From Acidobacteriota bacterium (lineage in GTDB: Bacteria; Acidobacteriota; Vicinamibacteria; Vicinamibacterales; JAKQTR01), in assembly GCA_026393675.1 (NCBI GenBank), contig JAPKZQ010000006.1, positions 24,050-88,049 of the forward strand: a DNA stretch of 64,000 bases. The letters run 5' to 3'. Below the pieces are notes generated by a model that saw only the letters and a list, made by a program, of their open reading frames with translations, was not told the DNA's origin and made no database searches. A program made the position numbers and the translations under genes. The number at the start of each line of letters is the position of its first letter. Position 1 is the first letter of the stretch. Below are positions 12,491 to 21,290 of the stretch, in pieces.

Positions 12491-13141
12491 ATGAATCACT
12501 TGATGCTCTTCTTGTTCGCGCTCGGGCTTGGGGTCGTCGCCGCGATCCCCCCGGGCGGTTGTCAGGTGGAGATGGCCAAGCGTGCGGTTGGGGGGCACCT
12601 GCACGCCGCATGGATGGTCGTGTGCGGCTCGGTCACCTCCGATCTGATCTATGGAGCGATCGCCCTGTTTGGCGTGGCGCCGTTTCTCGAGTACCCGCGA
12701 GTGTCGTTGGCGTTCAAGGTGGTGGGAGCCGTGCTCCTGTGGGTGCTGGCGTATCTGACCTATCAACAGTCGCGGCATCCTCAACACCTGGCGCTGGCCA
12801 ATTCCGCGTTGAAGAGCCGGCGCTGGGCGTATCTGACCGGGTTCTCGCTGGGGTTGAGCAATCTCCCGATCGTGCTGAGCTGGTTGCTGGGCGTGTCATT
12901 GGCGCGCCAGATGGGGCTGGCTTCCCCGTTGACCAGCCCGTCGAAGATCGTGTTCCTGGCCGGAGTCGCTGCCGGACTTGGCAGCTATCTCTCCGTACTG
13001 GCGGTCGTCTTGCACCGCGCCAAGCACTCCATCCCGGTCCATGCGCTGGGGCGCGTGTATTACTGGCTTGGGATCGCGCTCTTCTGCCTCTCGTTTTACT
13101 TTCTCTACGGCGTCGTGAAGTACTTCAATCCGGCCATCTGA
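12491..13141 (+). CDS. LysE/RhtB-family amino-acid exporter
   Basis: 216 residues, almost entirely hydrophobic with six likely membrane helices. The N-terminus MNHLMLFLFALGLGVVAAIPPGGCQVEMAKRAV has the proline-glycine hairpin after helix 1 that marks the LysE superfamily (usual motif PGP). The GFSLGLSNLPIVLSWL stretch resembles the second conserved repeat. A GTG lies one codon upstream of the chosen ATG. The gene is divergent from the asd-hom-met operon, which suggests export of a product of that pathway such as threonine, homoserine or methionine. The substrate cannot be decided from sequence. No clear Shine-Dalgarno sequence is seen. Confidence 0.8.
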   Translation: MNHLMLFLFALGLGVVAAIPPGGCQVEMAKRAVGGHLHAAWMVVCGSVTSDLIYGAIALFGVAPFLEYPRVSLAFKVVGAVLLWVLAYLTYQQSRHPQHLALANSALKSRRWAYLTGFSLGLSNLPIVLSWLLGVSLARQMGLASPLTSPSKIVFLAGVAAGLGSYLSVLAVVLHRAKHSIPVHALGRVYYWLGIALFCLSFYFLYGVVKYFNPAI

Positions 13142-13212
13142 CCCTCCACGGGAGTCCCGGAGACAGCACACACGTTCCGGCCAGGAAAATCCGCCGCCTC
13201 CGTGATGCCCGG

Positions 13213-14208
13213 TCAGCGTGATGGATGCGGATTCAATTCGCCCGCCTCGATGCGCACCGCCAGCGCATTCTCCTTTGGCGGAAGCGGGCACGTCGCGTAC
13301 GGCGTAAAGGCACACGGCGGGCTGTGCGCCTTGTTGAAGTCCAGCACAACTTGGCCGTTCGATGGCATGTCGGCGTAGAGGAACCGTCCGCCGGGGTACG
13401 TGTCTTTGCCCGTCGTCAGGTCGCGGAATACGAAGAACAGTTCCCGGGCATTCGGGCCATCCAGAACCGCGTGCAGGCGGTACTGACGGCCGCCCAGCGT
13501 GAACTCCGCATAACCAGGACTCGGCCAGGGATCCACGTCGCCGAGCACATTGGCAATCATGATCGACGTCGGCTTGGGATGAACCACGAAGCGCGCCGTC
13601 ACGCGGTAGGATTGCGCGATCGGGAACCACTGGACACCACGAAAATCGCGACGGGCCTGGCTGTTGGTATCCCGGACACGTACCCCGTATCTCTGGCCGC
13701 GCTTGATCACGAACATCGTGACGGTGCCGATCGAGACCTTGTCGTAGCGTCCCGGCTGAGCGTTGAGCGCCTGGACGGTGGCCGGTTTGCCATTGATACG
13801 GACGTCTACCTGCGGCGCCGGCTTGAAAGTGATCGTCCCCGACGAGTAGACGAAATCGCCAATCCTCGACGGGGCCGAGCCCGCCGCCAGAGCAACCCGA
13901 CACACCGGGTCGGTTCCCGCGCAGTTGGTGCCATCCTGAAGCCAGAACAACCCGACCAGCGTGAGCCACCCGTCGTCGGTCTTGAGCGCCGCCTCGCGCT
14001 CGCTGCGCCAGTGACCGATGTCGCGAGCATAAGCTTGAGCGGCGGGTGAGGCCAGCGCAGCGGCTGGGGCCTGCACATTGGGCGCGACGGCCTTCGCGCG
14101 TGGGGCCTGCGCGGCGGCGACAATCGGCAACAGGCCGCCGATCAGGAGGACCGCCAGGGCTGTCCGACGTTGACGTGTCGATGAGCCGTGGATAATTCGA
14201 TGCATCAT
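13213..14208 (-). CDS. exported DUF1684 domain protein
   Basis: 331 residues with a signal peptide (positively charged HRIIHGSSTRQRR, then a hydrophobic core ending IVAAAQA). The DUF1684 pattern is complete: HWRSEREAALKTDDGWLTL at the start, FRGVQWFPI in the middle, FRDLTTGKDTYPGGRFLY, then VVLDFNKAHSPPCAFTPYA with CPLPP and a final LAVRIEAGE. The family is found mainly in Bacteroidota and Acidobacteriota and has no established biochemical role. The three in-frame codons at 14211 (GTG), 14208 and 14205 are all possible starts; AGGTG just upstream favours the first two. It stands alone on the minus strand between two plus-strand or repeat-flanked regions. Confidence 0.9.
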   Translation of the reverse strand: MMHRIIHGSSTRQRRTALAVLLIGGLLPIVAAAQAPRAKAVAPNVQAPAAALASPAAQAYARDIGHWRSEREAALKTDDGWLTLVGLFWLQDGTNCAGTDPVCRVALAAGSAPSRIGDFVYSSGTITFKPAPQVDVRINGKPATVQALNAQPGRYDKVSIGTVTMFVIKRGQRYGVRVRDTNSQARRDFRGVQWFPIAQSYRVTARFVVHPKPTSIMIANVLGDVDPWPSPGYAEFTLGGRQYRLHAVLDGPNARELFFVFRDLTTGKDTYPGGRFLYADMPSNGQVVLDFNKAHSPPCAFTPYATCPLPPKENALAVRIEAGELNPHPSR

Positions 14209-14290
14209 CACCTGATTCTAGTCCCGTGGACAACCCGCGCTCTGCCGCAAAGACGGACAGTCTCGCCATCGGTCCTGTCAGTGTGTCACG

Positions 14291-14322
14291 CCTGGGATCG
14301 CCGGGCTCCAGCCCGGCCCCAG
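14291..14322. repeat. half unit of the dispersed palindromic intergenic repeat
   Basis: CCTGGGATCGCCGGGCTCCA followed by GCCCGGCCCCAG, forming a GCCGGGCT/AGCCCGGC hairpin. The same left half recurs near 25277, 37194 and 44329. It sits between two convergent or tandem minus-strand genes in a 129-bp gap. Confidence 0.8.
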
Positions 14323-14337
14323 GAACGGCGAACGCCG

Positions 14338-15546
14338 CTACGTCACCAGCGTGGTGGGCGCCGCGCCGGCATCGTAGTCCTTGTCGCCGACGATGCGCGC
14401 GAGTTCGCGCATCACCGCGTCGACTTCGTCCATCGTGTTGTAGAAGTGCGGCGACACGCGAATGCCCACGCCTGGCCGGTAGTCCACCACGTAGTCGCGA
14501 GCCTTGAGCGCCCGCGACACGCGTGTCGCGTCAGGCACGTCGACGGCGACGGTGCCCGCCAGTCGCCTGGGGTCGCGGGACGCCACCGACGAGAATCCAT
14601 ATTCGTCGACGAGGTCGAGCAGCCGCCTCGTCATCGACGTGGACGCATCGCGAATCCGGTCGACGCCGACCTGCTGGATGATGTCGAGACCCGGGAGCGC
14701 CGCGTAGTACGCCGGGATGGCCGGCGTGCCGTTCATCATTCCCATGCCGTCTTCCCGCAACGCACCGTCATCGATGTCGAATTCGAACGGACGCTTGTGC
14801 GCCACCCAGCCCGTCAGGCCCGGGGCCCGCTCCGACTTGATCCACGGCGCGGTGTAGAGGAACGCGTTGCCGGGTCCCCCGCATAGCCACTTGAGGCAGC
14901 CGCCCACGAAGAAATCCACGCCCATCGTCGCGACATCGACCGGGATGATCCCCGCCGACTGGTAGCCGTCGAGGATGACCACGGCGCCCACCTGGTGTGC
15001 GCGTTCGATGACGGGGGCGGGGTCGACGATGTACGAGCTACGGAAGAGGACGTGGGAGAGGGCGACCACGGAGGTGCGATCGTCGACGGCCGACGCGATG
15101 CGCTCTCCAGGCACGGACAAATCGTCGAGCGCCGGCACGATCTTCAGCTCGAAGCCGAGCGCTTCCTGCGCGCGATAGAGATAGACCATCGACGGAAAGT
15201 CCATCTCGGTGCAGACGATCCGGCGACGGCGGCCATCAGGGTGCAGGCACGAGAGCGCCACCGCCGACGCGGTCGTCACGTTCTCGTGCATGCTGACCGA
15301 TCCGATCGGCGCGCCGATGATGCGCGCCACGCGGTTGCCCACATCATTGGCCAGCTCCCACCAGCGCTCTTCCCACGCCCGCACGCCGCGCGTGGCCCAC
15401 GTGTCGGCGTACTCGGCGAGCGAGCGGGCCGCGGCGCGTGGCATCGCGCCAAGCGAGTTGCTGATCATGTAGACCGATCGCGCGAGGATCGGAAACTCGT
15501 CGCGCCAGCGGGTCAGGTCATCCATATGAGCCAGCGAACCTGTCAT
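14338..15546 (-). CDS. kynureninase-like class V PLP aminotransferase-fold enzyme
   Basis: 402 residues. Fold type I, class V pattern close to kynureninase: SNSLGAMPRAA near residue 30, the HENVTTASAVALSCL cofactor-phosphate region, DGYQSAGIIPVDVATMGVDF with the PLP-interacting Asp, and the PLP lysine in FFVGGCLKWLCGGPGNAFLY. Kynureninase cleaves L-kynurenine to anthranilate and alanine in tryptophan catabolism. No other kynurenine-pathway gene lies nearby, and the family also includes enzymes of unknown substrate and cysteine desulfurase-like proteins, so a specific symbol is not given. An in-frame ATG seven codons downstream (15525) is an alternative start. It is a monocistronic minus-strand gene. 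Confidence 0.8.
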   Translation of the reverse strand: MTGSLAHMDDLTRWRDEFPILARSVYMISNSLGAMPRAAARSLAEYADTWATRGVRAWEERWWELANDVGNRVARIIGAPIGSVSMHENVTTASAVALSCLHPDGRRRRIVCTEMDFPSMVYLYRAQEALGFELKIVPALDDLSVPGERIASAVDDRTSVVALSHVLFRSSYIVDPAPVIERAHQVGAVVILDGYQSAGIIPVDVATMGVDFFVGGCLKWLCGGPGNAFLYTAPWIKSERAPGLTGWVAHKRPFEFDIDDGALREDGMGMMNGTPAIPAYYAALPGLDIIQQVGVDRIRDASTSMTRRLLDLVDEYGFSSVASRDPRRLAGTVAVDVPDATRVSRALKARDYVVDYRPGVGIRVSPHFYNTMDEVDAVMRELARIVGDKDYDAGAAPTTLVT

Positions 15547-15744
15547 GCCGCAGGATACTCGATACGAGGATCTGAATGTACAGGCGGCGATCAGTGGAGC
15601 GGGGCATCAGACTGCCCGGCGTCACGACGCCGTAGACTTGACGGGTCGTTCCATATCAGACTGGGTTTCTCATTCACGGAGCGACCCGGCTTGCGCGGCA
15701 GGCAAGTTCCTGCCGCTCGTGGTCGGGGTAAGGTTCTGAACCGT

Positions 15745-16521
15745 ATGTCGATGGAAGGCTGGCGAGGCTGGGACGACTACGCGCGGTTCTACGACTGGGA
15801 GAATGCCCAGACGATGGGGCGGCGCGACGTGAAGTTCTGGCAGCAGATGGCGCGAAAATGCGGCGGGCCCGTGCTCGAACTGGGATGCGGCACGGGACGC
15901 GTGTCGCTGCCCATGGCGCGCACCGGCGCACGCGTCGTTGGCGTCGATCGATCCGCGTCGATGCTGGCGCGGGCGCGCAAGCGGACGAGGCTGTCGAAAC
16001 TCGGTGCGCATCTGCACCTGGTTCGCGGCGACATCCGGTTCCTGCCGTTCACGGCTGCAAGCGTCTCTCTGGTCGCCGCACCCTACGGCATCATGCAATC
16101 GTTGCTGGATGACGACGCGCTTGATGCCACGCTGGCCGCGGCGTATCGGGTGTTGAAGAAGGGTGGCACGTTCGCCATCGACATGGTGTCCGATCTGGTG
16201 TCGTGGCAGGAGTATGATCGCCGCGTGAAGCTGCGCGGCACCATGCGCGGGAGCCAGGCGCACATCACGCTGGTCGAATCGGTCCGCCAGGATCGCTCGC
16301 GTGGCGTGACGGTCTTCGACCAGGAGTTTGTCGAACGGCGTGGTTCGCGCCGGCACGTTCACGCCTTCTCGATCAGCTTCAGAACCGTCTCGGTCCAGGA
16401 GATGACCCGCCGGCTCGAGCAGGCCGGCTTCGCCGTGTCGGCCGTGCTGGGCGACTACGATGGCGGCCCCTGGGACGTCCGGGCGGATGTCTGGCTGATC
16501 GTGGCGCGCCGTCCCGGCTAG
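15745..16521 (+). CDS. class I SAM-dependent methyltransferase
   Basis: 258 residues from ATG at 15745. The open frame extends far upstream but without family similarity. Motif I is VLELGCGTGRVSLPMARTGA, followed by the acidic VVGVDRSASML, motif II around LVRGDIRFLPF, and VLKKGGTFAIDMVSD. This matches small-molecule methyltransferases of the Methyltransf_25 type. The DVWLIVARRPG end is typical. The substrate is unknown and neighbours give no hint. It is followed by a repeat-bearing gap. Confidence 0.85.
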   Translation: MSMEGWRGWDDYARFYDWENAQTMGRRDVKFWQQMARKCGGPVLELGCGTGRVSLPMARTGARVVGVDRSASMLARARKRTRLSKLGAHLHLVRGDIRFLPFTAASVSLVAAPYGIMQSLLDDDALDATLAAAYRVLKKGGTFAIDMVSDLVSWQEYDRRVKLRGTMRGSQAHITLVESVRQDRSRGVTVFDQEFVERRGSRRHVHAFSISFRTVSVQEMTRRLEQAGFAVSAVLGDYDGGPWDVRADVWLIVARRPG

Positions 16522-16526
16522 CGAAA

Positions 16527-16562
16527 ATTGGGTCAGACCCAATTTCTCATGTCAGTCTCATT
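16527..16562. repeat. 36-bp direct repeat, copy 1
   Basis: Begins with the palindrome ATTGGGTCAGACCCAAT and continues TTCTCATGTCAGTCTCATT. It is identical to copy 2 at 16692-16727 and lies just after the methyltransferase stop. The pair encloses about 130 bp that contain a T-rich stretch and GGGGTC-rich segments. Confidence 0.9.
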
Positions 16563-16691
16563 ATCGCGGGTCTTTTTCCGAGCATTTATTGCAGTTTTTG
16601 CAACATTGCCGCCTGACGCCTGCAGGCGCTGACCCCGGAAGAGGACAGGGGTCCAACGGATAATGGGGTCAGCAGGGGATGTTGGGCGGAT

Positions 16692-16727
16692 ATTGGGTCA
16701 GACCCAATTTCTCATGTCAGTCTCATT
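16692..16727. repeat. 36-bp direct repeat, copy 2
   Basis: Exact second copy of the 16527-16562 sequence, ending 14 bases before the start of the thiamine-binding-type gene. The internal 17-bp palindrome could form a hairpin in either strand. Confidence 0.9.
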
Positions 16728-16741
16728 TTGGGGAGGATGCC

Positions 16742-17047
16742 GTGAATGTGATGGTGGATGTTACCGTGGTGCCGATTGGGGTCGGCGTGTCGCTCTCGAG
16801 TTATGTCGCCGCGTGCGAGAAGGTGTTCAAGGACGCCAAGCTGTCGTCCCGCCTTCACGCGTTCGGCACCAACATCGAGGGCGAATGGGACGACGTGTTC
16901 GCGGCCATCAAGCGATGCCACGAGGTCGTCCACCAGATGGGCGCGCCGCGCATCTCGACAGTGATCAAGGCCGGCACCCGCGTCGACAAGTCCCAGACGC
17001 TCGACGACAAAGTGCGCAGCGTCGAACAGAAACTGACGAATCACTAG
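16742..17047 (+). CDS. MTH1187-family thiamine-binding protein (DUF77)
   Basis: 101 residues. I chose GTG at 16742 because GGGGAGG lies five bases upstream; the ATG at 16751 would be 14 bases away. The family is a small ferredoxin-like fold that binds thiamine or related compounds, often as a tetramer. Conserved features: MVDVTVVPIGVGVSLSSYVA at the N-terminus, HAFGTNIEGEWDDVFAAIKR, and a late helix with SVEQKL. Members often accompany thiamine or HMP transporters; none is visible here, so the cellular partner is unknown. The direct repeat lies immediately upstream and probably overlaps its promoter region. Confidence 0.88.
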   Translation: MNVMVDVTVVPIGVGVSLSSYVAACEKVFKDAKLSSRLHAFGTNIEGEWDDVFAAIKRCHEVVHQMGAPRISTVIKAGTRVDKSQTLDDKVRSVEQKLTNH

Positions 17048-17355
17048 CGCGCTGGCGCGTCGGCGCGTCGGCGGGACCTACGCTGGAGCCGGGTCCTTCT
17101 TCCTGCGTCGTGCCTGCGCCGGTCGCTTGGGCGCTCTCCCGGCCTTAACGGTTGGAAGCCGCATGAACACCTCCTCCAGCCGCTTGCGGGCCGCGACGGT
17201 CTCGGCGTCGGTCGTGCCGGCGGCGGCTCTGGCTTCCACCCCAATGCGGTTGCCGCATGGGGGCCCCGGTTGTCTGGCCTCGCGTCGGTTGGCTATGCTA
17301 GGATAAACACGCACTTTTTCGGCCGTTTTCTTTGAGTTTTTGCTGGAGTTTCCCC
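17048..17355. other. intergenic region upstream of yebC; small open frame on minus strand not accepted
   Basis: 308 bases. A 78-codon minus-strand frame (17078-17314) ends in a Lys/Arg/Pro-rich tail and matches no family I know. It covers the yebC promoter region and has no convincing ribosome-binding site, so I do not call it. No tRNA or long hairpin is seen. Confidence 0.5.
17270..17299 (+). promoter_or_regulatory. probable sigma-70 promoter of the yebC-ruvCAB operon
   Basis: TTGTCT (17270-17275), an 18-base spacer and TATGCT (17294-17299), about 57 bases before the yebC start. Moderate match only. Confidence 0.45.
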
Positions 17356-18105
17356 ATGTCTGGCCATTCCAAGTGGGCGACCATCAAGCACAAGAAAGGC
17401 GCCGCTGATGCCAAGCGGGGCCGCACGTTCACCCGGATCATTAAGGAATTGACGGTGGCCGCCCGCGGTGGCGGCGGCGACCCCGATACCAATCCGCGCT
17501 TGCGCACCATCATCGTGGAAGCGAAGCAGGCGAACATGCCCGCCGACAACATCAAGCGGGCCATCCGGCGCGGCACCGGCGAAGAGCCCGGCGTCCAGTA
17601 CGAAGAAATCACCTACGAGGGCTACGGCCCGGGCGGCGCGGCGCTGCTCATCGAGACAATGACCGACAACAAGAACCGGACCGTTGGCGAGCTCCGGCAC
17701 CTGCTCGGCAAGTACGGCGGCAACCTCGGCGAGACCAACAGCGTCCGCCGAATGTTCGAGAAGAAGGGCTACATCGTCATCGAGAAGGCGAAGGCCGTCG
17801 AAGACACGCTGATGGCCGCGGCACTCGACGCCGGCGCCGACGACCTGCGCGACGACGGCGACAGCTGGGAAGTGCTGAGTGCACCTGAGGTGTATCCCAC
17901 CGTCAAGGAGGCGATCGACAAGCTCGGCATCGAGTTGGTCTCGTCGCAGGTGTCCATGCTCCCGACTATCTACGTCTCGCTTGAGGGCAGGGCGGCCCAG
18001 AGCATGATCAAACTGCTCGACCTGCTCGAGGAGCACGACGACGTGCAGCACGTGTGGTCGAACGCGGACATTGCGGAGAAGGACATCGAGGCCTCCTACG
18101 CGTGA
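17356..18105 (+). CDS. yebC: YebC/PmpR-family translation or transcription factor (TACO1-like)
   Basis: 249 residues, standard length. Start ATG at 17356 is preceded by GGAG. The N-terminus MSGHSKWATIKHKKGAADAK is the family signature, followed by FTRIIKELTVAARGGG with PDTNPRLRTIIVEAKQANMP and the EEITYEGYGPGGAALLIE segment. YebC proteins were long called DNA-binding regulators, and recent work links them to ribosomes stalled at proline-rich stretches. This genome encodes a Pal protein with long polyproline runs (62526), so a translation role would fit. Its stop overlaps the ruvC GTG start by 4 bp. The yebC-ruvCAB order is widely conserved. Confidence 0.97.
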   Translation: MSGHSKWATIKHKKGAADAKRGRTFTRIIKELTVAARGGGGDPDTNPRLRTIIVEAKQANMPADNIKRAIRRGTGEEPGVQYEEITYEGYGPGGAALLIETMTDNKNRTVGELRHLLGKYGGNLGETNSVRRMFEKKGYIVIEKAKAVEDTLMAAALDAGADDLRDDGDSWEVLSAPEVYPTVKEAIDKLGIELVSSQVSMLPTIYVSLEGRAAQSMIKLLDLLEEHDDVQHVWSNADIAEKDIEASYA

Positions 18106-18647
18106 AGGTGTTTGGCATCGACCCCGGCTCCGAACGCACGGGTTACGGCTGTATCAAGACTGATGGCAGCCGGCATGCGCTGGTCGCATGCGGCGCGATT
18201 GCCACATCCCCTAAAGCCGCGTTTCCCGACAAGTTGCTGACGATTCACAAGGCGCTCGGCCGGTTGCTCACGGAGCACCGACCGGACTGTGTCGCCATCG
18301 AAAACGTGTTCTACGCGAAAAACGTGCGAAGCGCGCTGAAGCTGGGCCATGCGAGGGGCGTGGCGCTGCTTGCCGCCGTCGAGGGCGGCTACCCGGTATT
18401 CGAGTACGCCCCGGCCGAGATCAAGCGGGCTGTTGTCGGCTACGGCCGCGCCGAGAAACACCAGGTCGGCGAGATGGTGCGGCTCATGCTGGGGCTGGCC
18501 GACGTGCCGACACCGCATGACGCGGCTGACGCGCTGGCGGTGGCCATCTGCCATGTGCACGCGAGCGGCGGGCCGGTGGCCGCGCTCGCGGCCGCTTCGA
18601 AGCGGGGTACCCGCGGGCCGAAGAGCTGGCGTGAGTATCGCCCATGA
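18102..18647 (+). CDS. ruvC: Holliday junction resolvase RuvC
   Basis: 181 residues with a GTG start in a GTGA overlap with yebC. It cuts Holliday junctions symmetrically in complex with RuvAB. Active-site residues are visible: Asp in VFGIDPGSERTGYG, Glu in DCVAIENVFYAKN, and the two Asp of PHDAADALAVAICH. The basic C-terminal tail [15 protein letters not shown] is slightly longer than in E. coli. It is the first of three ruv genes in one coupled operon. Confidence 0.97.
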   Translation: MKVFGIDPGSERTGYGCIKTDGSRHALVACGAIATSPKAAFPDKLLTIHKALGRLLTEHRPDCVAIENVFYAKNVRSALKLGHARGVALLAAVEGGYPVFEYAPAEIKRAVVGYGRAEKHQVGEMVRLMLGLADVPTPHDAADALAVAICHVHASGGPVAALAAASKRGTRGPKSWREYRP

Positions 18648-19252
18648 TTGCGTTCTTGCGTGGCCGGCTGGCCGAGAAACAGCCGAACCGGATTATCGTC
18701 GACGTCGCCGGCGTGGGCTACGACGTCTCGGTGCCGCTCTCCACGTTCTACAAGCTTGGCGAACCGGGTGGGGAGGTCGCGCTCCGCATCCACACGCACG
18801 TGCGTGAAGACGCCCTGGCGCTCTACGGGTTCGCGACGGCGTTCGAGCAGCAGATTTTCGAGCGGCTGATCGCGACAAGCGGCATCGGGCCGAAGCTGGC
18901 GCTGGCGGTGCTCTCCGGAATTGAGCCGGCCGACCTCGTGCGCGCCGTCCAGACCGGGGATGTCGTACGGTTGACGGCGATTCCCGGCGTCGGGAAGAAA
19001 ACAGCGGAGCGCATCTGCCTCGAACTCAAGGATCGGCTGCCGACCGACATCGGTCTCGATCCTGACGCGGGCCGGGAGGCCGATAGACCAGGCGAGGATC
19101 TGCGCCGCGACCTGCTCTCGGCGCTTCTGAACCTGGGGTATCATCGGCCTCTTACGGAGAGAGCTGTGGACGCGGCGCTCAAGCGCGTTGAATCGCCGAC
19201 CTTTGAACTGGCGCTTAAACAGGCGCTGCGCGAACTGGCGCGCCTGAGCTGA
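18644..19252 (+). CDS. ruvA: Holliday junction branch migration protein RuvA
   Basis: 202 residues, normal length. It tetramerises on the Holliday junction and loads RuvB. Domain I (OB fold) begins [28 protein letters not shown]. Domain II holds the two helix-hairpin-helix motifs [16 protein letters not shown] and [19 protein letters not shown]. Domain III, the RuvB-contacting three-helix bundle, is the C-terminal [19 protein letters not shown] segment. The start overlaps ruvC by 4 bp (ATGA). Confidence 0.97.
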   Translation: MIAFLRGRLAEKQPNRIIVDVAGVGYDVSVPLSTFYKLGEPGGEVALRIHTHVREDALALYGFATAFEQQIFERLIATSGIGPKLALAVLSGIEPADLVRAVQTGDVVRLTAIPGVGKKTAERICLELKDRLPTDIGLDPDAGREADRPGEDLRRDLLSALLNLGYHRPLTERAVDAALKRVESPTFELALKQALRELARLS

Positions 19253-19256
19253 CAAG

Positions 19257-20276
19257 ATGCCTGACGATCGTCTCGTTACACCGGTACGCGAAGACGAAGA
19301 CACGGTCTTCGAAGCCGGGCTTCGGCCACGGACACTCGACGAGTACATCGGCCAGGACCGGGTGCGCGAAAACCTCCAAGTGTCGATCACCGCGGCCAAG
19401 CAGCGGAACGAAGCGCTCGATCACGTGCTGGTGTACGGTCCGCCGGGCCTCGGCAAGACGACGCTCGCGTACGTGATTGGCAACGAGCTTGGCGTGCAGG
19501 TGCGATCGACGTCAGGTCCGGTACTCGAGAAGCCAGGCGATCTGGCCGCGATCCTGACCAACCTCAAGGAGCGCGAAGTCCTCTTCATCGACGAAATCCA
19601 CCGCATGGCGGCGACGATCGAAGAGATCCTCTATCCGGCGCTCGAGGACTACGAACTCGACATCATGATTGGTCAGGGCCCGGGCGCCCGGTCGGTCAAG
19701 GTGCCGCTGCAGAAGTTCACGTTGATTGGAGCGACGACGCGCGCGGGGCTGCTGACATCGCCGTTGCGGAGCCGGTTTGGCATCGTCCACCGTCTCGATT
19801 TTTACGGCGACCACGACCTCGAGGAAATCGTGCGGCGCTCGGCGCGTATCCTCGGCGTGACCACCAGCGATGAAGCGGCGCGCGAGATCGCGCGGCGATC
19901 GCGCGGGACTCCACGCATCGCGAACAGGCTGCTGCGACGCGTGCGCGACTACGCTCAGGTGCGTGCCAATGGGAACATCACCGCCGAGACGACCAGGGCG
20001 GGATTGGCCATGCTCGAGGTGGACGAACATGGCTTCGACGAGATCGACCGCCGTCTGCTCCGCACGATCATCGACAAGTTCGGCGGCGGGCCGGTCGGCG
20101 TCAACACGATTGCGGCGGCGATTAGCGAAGAGAAGGATGCGATCGAGGACATCTACGAGCCGTTTCTGATCCAGCGCGGCTTCCTTGATCGCACGCCGCG
20201 GGGACGCGTGGCGACGGCCCGCGCCTACGAATATTTCGGCCTCAAGGCCCCAGGAAGGGATCCGGGACTGTGGTGA
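19257..20276 (+). CDS. ruvB: Holliday junction DNA helicase RuvB
   Basis: 339 residues. Hexameric AAA+ motor that pulls DNA through the RuvA-bound junction. N-terminal [19 protein letters not shown], Walker [16 protein letters not shown], Walker [11 protein letters not shown], sensor 1 [20 protein letters not shown] with the arginine finger, and a C-terminal winged helix with [18 protein letters not shown] and [13 protein letters not shown]. It starts 4 bases after ruvA. The fabH start lies within its last codons. Confidence 0.98.
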   Translation: MPDDRLVTPVREDEDTVFEAGLRPRTLDEYIGQDRVRENLQVSITAAKQRNEALDHVLVYGPPGLGKTTLAYVIGNELGVQVRSTSGPVLEKPGDLAAILTNLKEREVLFIDEIHRMAATIEEILYPALEDYELDIMIGQGPGARSVKVPLQKFTLIGATTRAGLLTSPLRSRFGIVHRLDFYGDHDLEEIVRRSARILGVTTSDEAAREIARRSRGTPRIANRLLRRVRDYAQVRANGNITAETTRAGLAMLEVDEHGFDEIDRRLLRTIIDKFGGGPVGVNTIAAAISEEKDAIEDIYEPFLIQRGFLDRTPRGRVATARAYEYFGLKAPGRDPGLW

Positions 20277-21277
20277 ACGGAAACACGATCCGACCGACGC
20301 GCATCAGTTCGCTGGCGACCTATGTGCCGCCTGGCATCCTCGACAACAAGAAGCTGAGCCTGATGGTCGACACGACCGACGAGTGGATTCTCCAGCGCAC
20401 GGGCATCCACACCCGGCACATCGTCGACAAGGGTGTAGCGACATCAGATCTGGGCAAAGAGGCCGCGTTGAAAGCCATTGCGCAGGCGGGGCTCACGCCG
20501 GCCGACATCGATCTGATCGTCGTGGGCACGACGACACCCGACATGCTTTTTCCGAGCACGGCAGCGCTCATCCAGAACAAGATCGGCGCGGCCGGGTGCT
20601 GGGGCTTCGATCTGGCGGCGGCCTGTTCGGGCTTCACGTTCTCGGTGGGCGTGGCCAGCCAGATTGTGTCAACCGGCAAGAGCAACCACGCGCTGGTGGT
20701 CGGGGCCGATGTGATGTCGAGCATCATCGACTACACGGACCGGACGACCTGCGTGCTGTTCGGCGACGGCGCAGGCGCGGTCGTGGTGGAAGCGGCCACC
20801 GAGGACGGGCTGCAGATCATCGGTTTCGAGCACGAGATTGACGGAAGCGGCGCGGCGGCCTTGCAGATGCCCGCCGGTGGCAGCCTGCGACCGGCGTCGC
20901 ACGAGACGGTGGACCAGCGCCTGCACTTCGTGAAGCAGGAGGGCCAGACGGTCTTCAAGTTCGCCGTGCGCAAGACCGAGGAAATCAGCCGCCGCATCCT
21001 CGAGAAACACGGCTTCAGCGCCGAAGATGTGGCCCTCTTCGTGTCGCATCAAGCCAATCGGCGCATCATCATGTCGGCCGCCGATCGCCTCGGATTCCCC
21101 GAGTCGAAGGTGATGCTCAACATCCAGCACTACGGCAACACCACCGCCGCGACCATTCCCCTCGCTCTCGAAGACGCCATCAAGCAGGGGCGATTGAAGA
21201 AGGGCGACTTGGTGCTGCTCGCGTCTGTTGGCGCCGGCTTTACCGTCGGGTCGGTGCTGTTGCGCTGGGCGTTCTAA
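20270..21277 (+). CDS. fabH: beta-ketoacyl-ACP synthase III
   Basis: 335 residues from GTG at 20270; a second GTG follows directly at 20273. It condenses an acyl-CoA with malonyl-ACP to start fatty-acid synthesis. Catalytic triad: Cys in [15 protein letters not shown], His in VSHQANRRI and Asn in [13 protein letters not shown]. The N-terminal [19 protein letters not shown] and C-terminal [17 protein letters not shown] are typical. The gene overlaps the end of ruvB by 7 bp and sits apart from any other fab gene, so it is co-transcribed with recombination genes here. Confidence 0.95.
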   Translation: MVNGNTIRPTRISSLATYVPPGILDNKKLSLMVDTTDEWILQRTGIHTRHIVDKGVATSDLGKEAALKAIAQAGLTPADIDLIVVGTTTPDMLFPSTAALIQNKIGAAGCWGFDLAAACSGFTFSVGVASQIVSTGKSNHALVVGADVMSSIIDYTDRTTCVLFGDGAGAVVVEAATEDGLQIIGFEHEIDGSGAAALQMPAGGSLRPASHETVDQRLHFVKQEGQTVFKFAVRKTEEISRRILEKHGFSAEDVALFVSHQANRRIIMSAADRLGFPESKVMLNIQHYGNTTAATIPLALEDAIKQGRLKKGDLVLLASVGAGFTVGSVLLRWAF

Positions 21278-21290
21278 TCAACCAATCCAC

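Noticed and set aside
12896..14269. Minus-strand open frame of 457 codons
   Set aside because: It crosses the exporter gene and overlaps the DUF1684 gene in another frame; the DUF1684 frame has a signal peptide and complete family motifs.
17078..17314. 78-codon minus-strand frame upstream of yebC
   Set aside because: No family match, no ribosome-binding site, and it overlaps the probable yebC promoter. Kept only as a comment on the gap.
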